DNA from: Hofstenia miamia
Taxonomy: Eukaryota; Xenacoelomorpha; Acoela; Hofsteniidae
Direction of reading: 5' to 3'
DNA: 47,932 nt
NCBI GenBank assembly: GCA_900660155.1
Contig: CABFPE010000421.1
Location: forward strand, 533,145-581,076
A program made the position numbers and the translations under genes. Positions 11,830 to 22,800 of this stretch are shown here, piece by piece (the stretch's first letter is position 1; every line of letters starts with the position of its first letter). The notes below the pieces were generated by a model. It was given only the letters and a program-made list of their open reading frames with translations. It searched no databases and was not told where the DNA came from.

Positions 11830-13325
11830 TGCTATTAGGCTACAATTCTTTGCATGGATCCTAATTTTTATTAACAACGATTTCATGATACTATATGTTA
11901 GTTGAGTTACATTGAAACTGCTATTATCGATTTGTGTAAAATGTAGATTTAGACTTAGATTTATAATTTACAATTTAGATCTTCAGCAACAACAACTGAT
12001 AAATGTTAACTGATCAGCTAAAAGTAGCTAATAAACATTAAATACTTTATTGGACAAATCAATAGAAATGTGTAATAAAACGAAAAGTAGAAGGAATTAT
12101 TCAGTGTTGGGCGGAAGCTAGTAACAATTTCAACAACCGAAGATTTCAACGGAATTTTTCTTATTGGGGTATTTCTTAATAGCCCTCTGTTGAAAACTAC
12201 GTCCACTAATACTCTCTTTGCAAGTTGGGTGTCAGTTGCTATGGCCATATCACTATTTCCTTAAAATAATAATTGAACAGGTCGTATACAGTACAAGCCA
12301 TATATTGGTTGTGCTCTATTGCAGATTTGAAAATAACACGTTTCATATAGCCCTTTCTTACGCATTCTTGGTCTTATGTGATCCTAACAAAAATGAAAAG
12401 GCAAAATTATAAATATAAATTTTGTCAAATTATATTAAATGAAATTCATATGTATTGCTAAACTAATTATTTAGACTTAATGCATGAAATTGAAATTAAT
12501 AATTTAGACTACCATCTTAGACTAGAGGCGTGCGCGGCAATGGTTTTCTGAAAATTTACCGAATCGCAAATAGTTAATAAGACTGAAAACAAATGATAAA
12601 AATTTTGAATTTTAACAATTTGAATGCACAAACAAAATTTTTATCAAATTATATAAAATTTGAGCGTTTCTGATTTCTGAGATTCATAAAAATGATGGAA
12701 TGGTGCAGTGGAGAAGGAAGCTTTCTTACATTTCTCCTTAAGCAAACCATACAGAAACAGACAAAATAATTATTTACAGTGAAACACGTTAATTAAGCAA
12801 TTAACTGATAATCAAACCAAGCTTATTGACTAATAAATTCTATTAGTCTGGCATGTTCAATATAACTTCCACTTCTCGCTGTTAGCGTATTTCAAAGTGA
12901 TATTATAATCCTCATTTCTAAAGGAATATTAGAATAATGGAGGTTTATATCATACATAAGGAGTCATTATTTTCACCGCACCACCCCGCGTTAATAATAA
13001 TAATAATGTTTCACAGCAATGCCCGTGCTTCTACTTTAGTGTCATTCAACAAACACATAACAAATGGGTCAAAAATTAAAAGAATGTATTAATCTTATTC
13101 TCTAGCTCATTCATCACTGTAATCCTCATCAGAATCCTTAATTCTTAAATTTCCCTGTCTCAAAATTATGTTTCAAGCTTTGGCATGGTTGAACATAAGT
13201 AATATTTAATATTAAAAAAATCATGTTCAGTCAAATACTTTGTTTCGCTAGCTGGGGTCCACAACACCCCAGTCAAGTTGGGAAAATAAAAGAGATAATA
13301 AATTACCAATAATACTAATTATAAC
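11830..13325. other. AT-rich non-coding region
   Basis: I see no supportable gene. A short GC-rich patch at 12525-12545 (AGGCGTGCGCGGCAATGG) and another at 12975-12992 could be decayed ends of a small hAT-like element, but their match as inverted repeats is poor. A short (ATA)n microsatellite lies at about 12992-13007. Confidence 0.4.
13318..13325. repeat. Left target-site duplication of the hAT element
   Basis: ATTATAAC is repeated exactly at 14626-14633 on the other side of the element. Confidence 0.85.
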
Positions 13326-14625
13326 TAGGGATGGGATCCGGATAGTGAATTGAATATACTAGATACCGGATAATTTGACTACCAGGTACCGAATAATTTA
13401 CGGAATAACGAATAATATATTGTTCAATTATTACTAGGGCAACCACAAATATGACTTTAAAAAAACAAAATATGACCTTATTTTTCTGACAAAATATGAC
13501 GGGATTTAGTCAAACATTCCCTAAAACATGAGCATCCATTTTTCAAACGTTTTTCAAATACTGAGAACAAGATATAAAAACACTCTTACATAATAAGAAG
13601 TCAATTTTTTAAAACAACTACTTCACTAAATTATAATAACAGCACATACATTTCCATATACAGTATTATTGTGGTTAAGACTTCTGTCATAGGTTTAAAG
13701 TTTTCTCAACAGAGAGAAACTTCTTTCTACTGCAGCCGATGTTGCTTGACATTTTCGTAACTTGGCATACCATTCCGATTAAATGTTCATGCCCTTTCCT
13801 TTCATTATAGCAGTAAAAACGGTATTTTCTAATCGTGATTTGAAATGGGCGATTATTTCACAAGCATCATCTCCAAGATCAAGGGTGGGAGGAGAAACAG
13901 CATTTGAAAGAATTTCAAATGTAAAACATTGAACAACTTTGATTTTTTATGAAATGACGAAATCCGATTGTTAACCCTAATATATTTTGCCAGAATAGGC
14001 ATAGCACAGTCCTGCAACACACATGCCTTACAAAATCCATGAAATAATAATGTATACAGTTACTTTAATATATTTTTCAGGTGCCAGCATACATGGCCAG
14101 TCCTGGAATCGCGTCAACCAGTGGGTCGGATCCACAATCAGCTAACAACTAAACTTTTCGGGGATTAAATCGGGAAGTACATTAATTGAAATTATATATA
14201 TATATTAGTTGAAATGATTCAAAACAGTCATAATCCAGCGTTCCTTTTTAAGTTTTTCTTAATTAATTGGAAAAATGCAAAATGAGATTTCAGCCACAAA
14301 TATTATATTTTACTATTTAACTGCATCCCAGGTCCAAAAATCATCAAATTTGTAGCAGACTGCAAAATAGACAAACAGAAAAAAATATGAATTAGGAGGT
14401 TTGGTTGCCCAAATTTTTAATGAAGAACAACCTTATTTCTCAATTAATATATCAGAAAAACTTGTTGTTGCATGACAACTTCCATATCATGGAAAAAATA
14501 TAGCGTTTTCTTTGAAAATTCCATTTTAAAATCAAGTTTTATCTCAGAATATGTTATCCGGTAAAATCCGGATCTGGTTGTGTAATTGCCGATTTTACCG
14601 GATACCGAATTCCGACACATTCCTA
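13326..14625 (-). mobile_element. Complete 1.3-kb hAT transposon with 8-bp target-site duplication
   Basis: The element is flanked by a perfect 8-bp direct repeat ATTATAAC (13318-13325 and 14626-14633), the hallmark length for hAT. The ends are inverted: TAGGGATGGG on the left and, reading inward, TAGGAATGTG on the right. Both are followed by subterminal copies of a GGATACCGGATAA-like motif. On the minus strand near 13700-13770 a frame reads WYAKLRKCQATSAAVERSFSLL. This is the hAT C-terminal dimerisation domain, whose SAAVERxFS core is diagnostic. The rest of the transposase is deleted or scrambled, so the copy is non-autonomous. Confidence 0.88.
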
Positions 14626-14633
14626 ATTATAAC
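14626..14633. repeat. Right target-site duplication of the hAT element
   Basis: An exact copy of the 8 bases at 13318-13325. This fixes the element borders. Confidence 0.85.
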
Positions 14634-14864
14634 TAATGTGTAAATTGACATTTTCTGATATTTATAAAATTAGATCCGTTAAAATTGATATTTTCCAAAA
14701 CCTTATTAAATCAATGCCAATGCATATCTCAGCTCTAATAGAGGCCAAGGAGAACATTTATTATATGGAAATTTATAGTAGTACATTGTTTAAAGTTCAT
14801 CGCCCTTTGATGTATAAGCTAACATGCTCCACTACTTATAACAAAAACTTAATACATGCTTTGT

Positions 14865-15340
14865 AATTTCTATAAACCAACATGGTCTGAACTAGTGGTG
14901 CTAAAAAATTAAGTGTACTATTATTTCTTGTAATTTCAAACAAATTGTTTATAAATATAATTGTCAGAAGTGTGACAGCTTCTACATTGGTGAAACCAAA
15001 AGACATTTGAAGACACGAATTCAAGAACATTTCTATGGACACTTACAATCCGAAAATTATATGCACTCAAAAATACGCAAAATACATAAAGCATCAACAT
15101 CTGACTTTAATATTTTAATGAAACACAAATGCACCAAGATCTCAGAATCAATTTATATTAAGGAAGAGAAACCTACATGTAATTTAAATACTAAATGTCA
15201 TCAAACTCTTCTCTTGTTTTAGTTTAATTAATTAATGATTTGTAAATTTATATTTTACTACTAAATAATTTTTGTTTTTGACTGACGATGGTACAGTAAT
15301 TACTGAAAGTACTCTCAATTAAAATTTTCGTTGTTTTTTT
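14865..15340 (+). mobile_element. 3' end of a Penelope-like element (GIY-YIG endonuclease)
   Basis: The plus strand encodes YKYNCQKCDSFYIGETKRHL followed by KTRIQEHF. This is the GIY-YIG endonuclease core of Penelope-like retroelements, with FYIGET corresponding to the YIG half and the conserved Arg of the TRIQEH helix. It continues through KPTCNLNTKCHQ to a stop at about 15222. The 3' flank contains GACTGACGATGG followed by AATTACTGAAAG, like the short untranslated ends of these elements. The RT domain is absent, so the copy is truncated at its 5' side. It begins soon after the hAT element. Confidence 0.7.
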
Positions 15341-15373
15341 TCATAAAATGATAGAGAAGCTTCGTATTCAAGC

Positions 15374-15395
15374 AATATATATATATATATATATA
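15374..15395. repeat. (TA)n microsatellite at the edge of the assembly gap
   Basis: At least ten TA units run directly into the run of N. The repeat probably caused the break in the assembly. Confidence 0.9.
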
Positions 15396-16395
15396 NNNNN
15401 NNNNNNNNNNNNNNNNNNNNNNNNNNNNNNNNNNNNNNNNNNNNNNNNNNNNNNNNNNNNNNNNNNNNNNNNNNNNNNNNNNNNNNNNNNNNNNNNNNNN
15501 NNNNNNNNNNNNNNNNNNNNNNNNNNNNNNNNNNNNNNNNNNNNNNNNNNNNNNNNNNNNNNNNNNNNNNNNNNNNNNNNNNNNNNNNNNNNNNNNNNNN
15601 NNNNNNNNNNNNNNNNNNNNNNNNNNNNNNNNNNNNNNNNNNNNNNNNNNNNNNNNNNNNNNNNNNNNNNNNNNNNNNNNNNNNNNNNNNNNNNNNNNNN
15701 NNNNNNNNNNNNNNNNNNNNNNNNNNNNNNNNNNNNNNNNNNNNNNNNNNNNNNNNNNNNNNNNNNNNNNNNNNNNNNNNNNNNNNNNNNNNNNNNNNNN
15801 NNNNNNNNNNNNNNNNNNNNNNNNNNNNNNNNNNNNNNNNNNNNNNNNNNNNNNNNNNNNNNNNNNNNNNNNNNNNNNNNNNNNNNNNNNNNNNNNNNNN
15901 NNNNNNNNNNNNNNNNNNNNNNNNNNNNNNNNNNNNNNNNNNNNNNNNNNNNNNNNNNNNNNNNNNNNNNNNNNNNNNNNNNNNNNNNNNNNNNNNNNNN
16001 NNNNNNNNNNNNNNNNNNNNNNNNNNNNNNNNNNNNNNNNNNNNNNNNNNNNNNNNNNNNNNNNNNNNNNNNNNNNNNNNNNNNNNNNNNNNNNNNNNNN
16101 NNNNNNNNNNNNNNNNNNNNNNNNNNNNNNNNNNNNNNNNNNNNNNNNNNNNNNNNNNNNNNNNNNNNNNNNNNNNNNNNNNNNNNNNNNNNNNNNNNNN
16201 NNNNNNNNNNNNNNNNNNNNNNNNNNNNNNNNNNNNNNNNNNNNNNNNNNNNNNNNNNNNNNNNNNNNNNNNNNNNNNNNNNNNNNNNNNNNNNNNNNNN
16301 NNNNNNNNNNNNNNNNNNNNNNNNNNNNNNNNNNNNNNNNNNNNNNNNNNNNNNNNNNNNNNNNNNNNNNNNNNNNNNNNNNNNNNNNNNNNNNN
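15396..16395. other. Assembly gap of 1000 N
   Basis: Exactly 1000 unknown bases, so a nominal gap size rather than a measured one. Long open frames through it are artefacts. The left part of the iterated TIR repeat at 16396-16767 is probably inside. Confidence 0.99.
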
Positions 16396-16767
16396 GATAA
16401 AAGTCGATAGTCTGAACGGTACTAAAACTAGTCGAATAGCTACTTGAAACTAATTGCTTACTTCTCAAGTAGGGAACAGACTTTCAAAACGTAAATTATT
16501 GTCGTTGAAATATTTCAACTCCAAAATATGTAAACATTGTTTACATTCCAAGACAAACCAATCCATAAACAGATGCTGTTGTTTTTCTTACTGTCAATCA
16601 AAAGATGATAATTTATCATCTGATAAAAAATCGATAGTCTGAACGCTCTTCCAACTCCACTTTTTCTGATAAAAAATCGGATGATAAAAAATCGCCAATG
16701 TGAACGAAAATAATTGCATTTTCGATTAAAATCTGCTGATAAAAGTCGATAGTGGGAACAAACCTTA
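16396..16767. mobile_element. Non-autonomous TIR element built from an iterated TGATAAAAGTCGATAGT motif (right part)
   Basis: The motif TGATAAAAGTCGATAGT, usually followed by CTGAACG, appears at 16395-16418 and, with small changes, at about 16621-16645, 16667-16680, 16681-16704 and 16737-16754. The last copy leads into GGGAACAAACCTT, which is the inverse of the end seen at 47742 (AAGGTGTGTTCCCACTATCG). So this is the right end of an element whose left end is lost in the gap. No coding capacity is visible. I do not recognise the family. It starts about 110 bases beyond the CAPZB stop. Confidence 0.65.
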
Positions 16768-16878
16768 AAAGACCTTCTATTATTTATCAACACTAATAAC
16801 ATTAATAAAATCAACTGTAATCTCAGCATCAAAAAAAATGAGTCGTTCAACATGCATAGCAATTTAATCTTCAGTCAA

Positions 16879-19800
16879 TTAATCTGCAGATTTAGTTGGA
16901 TTTTCTTTTAAAGCTGTAATGAATTGTCTTGATACAGTGACTTTGATTCAAGAAAGCAATTGTTATCATTGAAGAGGTTTCTGCTCAAATAGACGTAGAC
17001 TTTTCAGAGTATGTATTAAAGCCCAAAAAGCTGCCATAACGTATTCAGAAAATGCAAAGGCAGCCATATTCAGCTACATTTATTAATCTTCTCTATGAAT
17101 TTCACTAAAATTTTGTGATTCCAGGTCACAATGGTGTGCCAGGACAATCATCGAGACCGTTTTCATCTAGTTACAATTCTAGAGGCTTAAGCAATACAAT
17201 TTACTTTAAAAATATGTTTCTTACAATTTCTATTAATATAATTAGAGAACCAAAATATATTAAAATTGCAAATGAGAGTTAAGGATGCAGCTATTGTAAA
17301 ATTTTAATCTAAAACATCGTACTTTAATGAACAGAAGTCGCTTATCACCTAATATAACGATATTCTTCATGTAGGTAAAAGTTGAATATCACATGCAATA
17401 CAAACACTGCAAACAATCAAATAAAAAAGAGTAAACGAATATGTCATGCGAGATGAAATAAGTGTAATAAAAAACTGAAATGTACTATACTTTGCAACAA
17501 TGCTTTACGAAATAATACTTTCAAAAATAAGTTACCTTAAAGTATTGGCAAAGTGCATGGTCAAATCAAAATACACTTCATTTAGAAGTCGGCGCATACT
17601 ATTTTCCAAAGCCTCTACTGTACGGCCTATATTCCCCACGTGGCTATTGTAATCGCTAAGCGGCCAATCGTTTTCGGATTGGCGAGTTAAACTTCCGCCT
17701 AAATTCATCTCACCAGAAACATCACGTTCAGTCTAAAAACTATAAGCAAACATAAAACTAAAATTATTTACCATAAACCATAACATTATAGTTGATGTCA
17801 GCTTATAATGCGCATTTCTAGCGTTTGGCCGTTCCTAAAGAGAGCAGTTAGAAAAATTGTTCAATAATGTGAAATATATTAACAGAACCAGTATAATCGT
17901 ATAATCAAAAGTACACATTTCTAAGGTTGTTACCATAAAGCAACAGCAATAGATGAGAATTTTTAGAAAGGGAATAACCAAATTGCAATAATTAAATCGA
18001 ATGAATCTGTCATATTCATACTGTCATATCATAATCATCACTTTGACTACTCTTCCATCAGCGCGTACTTCATCCTGTGTGACTGCTCCCGTTGTCGATT
18101 GATTTGACTTTTTAATTTTTGGTTTGTTCCGCCCTAACTGGCTTAATAAAGTCTTTCATTATTATTATTATTATTAATGATGCTAAATGAAAAAACGAAT
18201 GTGCTAGTGAGAATACCCGTACACAACCATTACTTGTCTAAAACCTGTAATCAAAATGAAATATTGTCATTACACCCTAATGAATATATGCAATCAGGAA
18301 AATTACAGGTGAAATATTCGCAAACTATTCTGTCATCTATTCATCCAAGGTATATTCAGTAGGATGCATTGAAAAAATTGCTATTTAAAAAACTTTGCGC
18401 CAATTATTAGTTTTAATGATATTTTTATGCTGAATTCAAATTTATTTTTCACAAAAATATTCATCACTTGTAATTTAAAAATTTTCAATGCACAACACAC
18501 ATGACTAAAAAATTACCTGAAATATAATCATTAAAATTTATTTGATATATTGTAAGGCATCTACGATCAATATTAATGTTTGAAAGCATTTAAATGTATA
18601 ATAATCTGTTGAATGTAAAATCTTATAATTTCAACTACAATCGAAGTACATTCATTTTCGATTGACAATAGAGAATTTTAAAACATTATCTGGTGTACAC
18701 ATCTGTAATCTGTGTTAAGTCAACCCCATAAGTCCACACCTAACTTTTATAGAAATTTGACACTGACGCCATTAGTGATATAGATAGTGTATAGCAATAT
18801 GCAATTATCATCTTGTTTGATTCGCTTGTGTAATTGACGATTGCATAAACGTATAATATATAAAAACTAGGATAGCCAAAACGACAGAAAGGAGCACTGT
18901 GAGCAGAAATAATGGCAAATACACGATAAAAATTCCATAATCATATAGTAATATAAGTTATTTTTCATGTTTTCGTTAATGGTCTAATTGAAGTTTGATA
19001 ACATTGCATATGATACTCCATAATACATGTATTAGACTAGCTTACACTTAACTACAGTTAGCTAATTATAACAGGATCAGTTTTGCCGAAGTTAAAAGTA
19101 AAAAATCAGATAAAATAATAATAATGAATTACTCTATTTAGCCGCGAGGACAGTTACAGGAGATAAAGTAGGAGCAGAGAGAATTATGAAGAAGGTATCA
19201 GCAAAGAGGAAATACATCAAAGATTTCTTGAAGCTTGGGAGCGGAGAAAAGAAATCAATGGATGTTGAAGGGTTGAGAGTCAAGATGTAATTAACAGCAA
19301 TACAAGCACGATTGAAAAATGAGTGAAGGGTGTTATGTTTCTTGGGACGACGAATGGAGAAAGTGATATCATCAGTGCGAGTGGAGCGGGAATTAGAGAA
19401 CTTAATGAAATTTAAAGGATCAATGTCCAATTTGCGAGTGAGCAAAAAGTAGAGACATCGGAAGAGTGTAGAATTTGAGAAGAGCGTCTGTGTATTACAA
19501 GGGAGTGATCAATTTGAAGGCAAAAAGTTGAACAAGGAATAAGAAGGCGCCCAACAGGGAGAAGAATGACGTGAGGAATGGAGTTGAACAAAGAGTTCAC
19601 AGCAGCTGAGGAATTAAAGTGAAATCCAAGATTAGTTTGATGAGGAGAAAGGTTCACAGGGAGATGCAGATCAGAAGAGGAGATACATAAAAAGAAATAC
19701 ACATGTCTTGGTTGAGCTAAAATCAAGATGGTTAACGGAAGACCAAGTAGCTAAAAGCCCAAGATCAGAGGTAATATTCGAGGCAAAAGAACTACCAAAG

Positions 19801-22800
19801 TTGAAAATCGTTGTTGAAGTCAACAGGAGACTACAAGAAGAAGTTGTAAAAACTGAGACGACGGTTTAATGAGACAAGACTGAAAATCGGCAAGCAAAAA
19901 AGAGAAACCAGAGTTGTGATGAGGAGTATGTTTCAAGCTAGGAGGTGCAGGTAGTCAATCACGACGAGAAGCATCGCGATGGCGGGGAAAAAGGCCCAAA
20001 GATTTGCGCTCAGCATCAGAGAGGCGATAGTGATACTTATGCGGGCCAATATTTGAAAGAATTCACCGAGAACAGAGAACTCGATTGCATTTTATGTTCA
20101 AAAGCAGTGTCATTGAAAAAGAAAGCTCGCGGCGATTCCGAATACGAGTTATATGTTCATAAAGGAACAGTATTTAAAATTATAAAACGATGGAATTTAT
20201 TACTGCCTTTTAATAAAACGATGGAATGTGTTACTGCATTTTTACAAGCAGGCATACCGACACAAATTTCATATTAACCTTAAACATCCCAGGGATTTAT
20301 AAAAATTTTCATGATCCTATAAAAATTTTAAACGCTTATAGCTCAAAAAGTATTAAAGCGACTCTTGACTTAGCACACAGCACGCCTCAATGTGTTCGGA
20401 ATATCTTTGTACATTTCAAAAAACAGTTTAATTCTTTGTTGCCTCCACGATCTTAAACTTTCTAAATACATGAACATTAGGTATGGAGAGAATTCAAATT
20501 TTTGTAAAATTCGACATTTTCAAAAAACGTGTTAATCTTTTCAACATTGCACTAAAGTATGTTCCCCAATAGAAATATCCATGCCCCAAGATTGGTAATA
20601 GGCTTGGAGAAAATTCTTTGTAACCTGGAAAAACGGTTTGTCCTTTAAAAAGGACGCCAGACTGTTTAAGGTTAAGGATACCATGAAATTCATGAATGTT
20701 TAAAGTGAAAATGCTGTACATCTAAATACAATAAATCACGTTTTTATTCGCATCATCAGAAAGTTTATGAAGTAGCTACACACGCTAAAGCTGCAATCCC
20801 TAAAATTGCTTCTCGAAGCCTAAATATGTCGGTTTCCATTCTAACGAGAGGAATCATGCATTAGCGCTCAAAATATTGTGAAAAACTATGTAACATTTTG
20901 CATTCGTGGGAAGAGAATGCTTTATTGAAATGGGCAAAACAGGCTAATAAAGCCGACATCTCTTACGAAAATATTACAGAATTCATGAAGCTTGCCGATA
21001 AAATGCACAGCGAATGCTTAAATGATTCAGCTCATCATACTTCTCACGGCATTTATGAATTACAAGCAGAAATTGCAAAATCAGCAAAATCCAACACCTT
21101 TTAGCAAAAATAAAAATTTTAAACTCGAAAATATTGCCAAGTAATCGTGTGTGGTCATATAATCGTTGCCGATTGCTGTATTTAATTACAACAATATCAG
21201 CAGTTAATTCTAATAACTTTTACCAATTGGATGTAATGCGTAAAAACAAACAAGTGGTGGGGCATCCTAGAAGTCAGATTATTACTTGGGTTAAATAATT
21301 TTTTCATAAATTTTAGCGTAGGAACGAATACATCACTTGAAATAATATAAGATATAATATATATATATATATATNACCTTAGCTTATATACTGCATACTT
21401 TACAATGATAGTTTTTGCTATTTACAAAAATTATTTTCAATATTCAAGGCTTAATAAAAACACATATAAATACTTAAGTTATTCTTTGATATAGAAACAT
21501 TCTTATCACTGGAGCCCCAGATTATATAATGAAACCCACAGAAAAATACTTGATGAAAATCGCATTTAGCAATTAAAAACTTTATATTAGAGCAAAAACG
21601 AGAATTTCAAAAAATGTCAAGTTAATTAAAATATTTAATTAAATATATAATATTTTTGTACAAGTAAACAAAAGAAAAATTAAATGTTAAGTTTTAAAGG
21701 TACTTTTCTGCATTTAAAAAATAATTAATTTAAAAGCGTCTTTAAAAGCAATTTGAAGGATCATTTGCATTGAAAAATAAAGTTGTAAAAAATAATGGTG
21801 GATTGAGTTTGTTGTTTTGCATAGCATAAAACAACAAATCATCATGGAAAATTTTTGCAAGATAAAACGTTCCCTGTCCCTTGAGAAACTATGCGGTTAC
21901 GTGTCACTTTGCATAGCATTTAACTGAAAGTTTTCAGTTAGGAAACATCGGGAAGAGTAAAAAATATTTTCATATTTCGCATGCTCTTAGATTATATAAT
22001 CTTACACATTAACTTGAAAATGCAAATAGCAATAGAATTTTCAGTTGTAAGAAAACTTATTTATTCTAACGCACACTAACAGTCTAATATTTTTAGCAAA
22101 TTTTCAATAAATTCTTTTTAAACATCGAATAAACATTGCTGCGAATACAATTTGAAATTTTGTAATGTGAATCTACGAACATGTCTATATATATATATAT
22201 ATATATATTACCAATATCGGAAAGTAATGAGAAAAACTATATACAAGTTTTTCATTGAATATAACAGTAAATCAAAGCATCAAGTTACAGTATAACGTCC
22301 ATGACATAATAACTTGCTCACAAACATTTAAGTTTAATTAATTCGTCAGAATACCTTTCAAGGGGAAACGATTTTAAATGCCGTCGGATGTACTTACCAA
22401 CTTCGACATGATCAGTGAATATAACGCCTTTACTTCCGTCTTTGATTGATTTGCTTACCCAGCGGCCAAGTTGGTTGAGATCTGGAGAATACGGAGACTG
22501 TTTATAAAGGCGTATACCTTTTGAATCAAAAAAATTTTGTGTTTGGATAGCCGAATGAGGTCGAGCATTATCTTGTTGCCAAATTAACGAAAATTGACCA
22601 ACTCGCTTCTCAGATCTTTCCTTACTGAACTTAAGACAGTTTTCCACAAATTTAATGTAGCGATCGCTATCTACTGTTTGATTTCTTTCAGTTGTCTAAA
22701 AATTAGTTTTTGCAGCTGTCAGCTACACTTTCGGAACTTGTTCCCTTGGAGTCCAGGCTTATGACAAAAACGGGAATCCTGTCGTGATTTACTCGGTGCA

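Noticed and set aside
12525..12992. A small hAT-like element between AGGCGTGCGCGGCA and CACCGCACCACCCCGCG
   Set aside because: The two ends match poorly as inverted repeats and no 8-bp duplication flanks them.
15348..16468. Two open frames of about 350 codons spanning the gap
   Set aside because: They consist of unknown bases. There is no sequence to support them.
20735..20775. A Penelope-type 3' end (CTGATGATGCGAATAAAAACG on the minus strand)
   Set aside because: No GIY-YIG or RT sequence lies upstream on that strand. The resemblance covers only about 20 bases.
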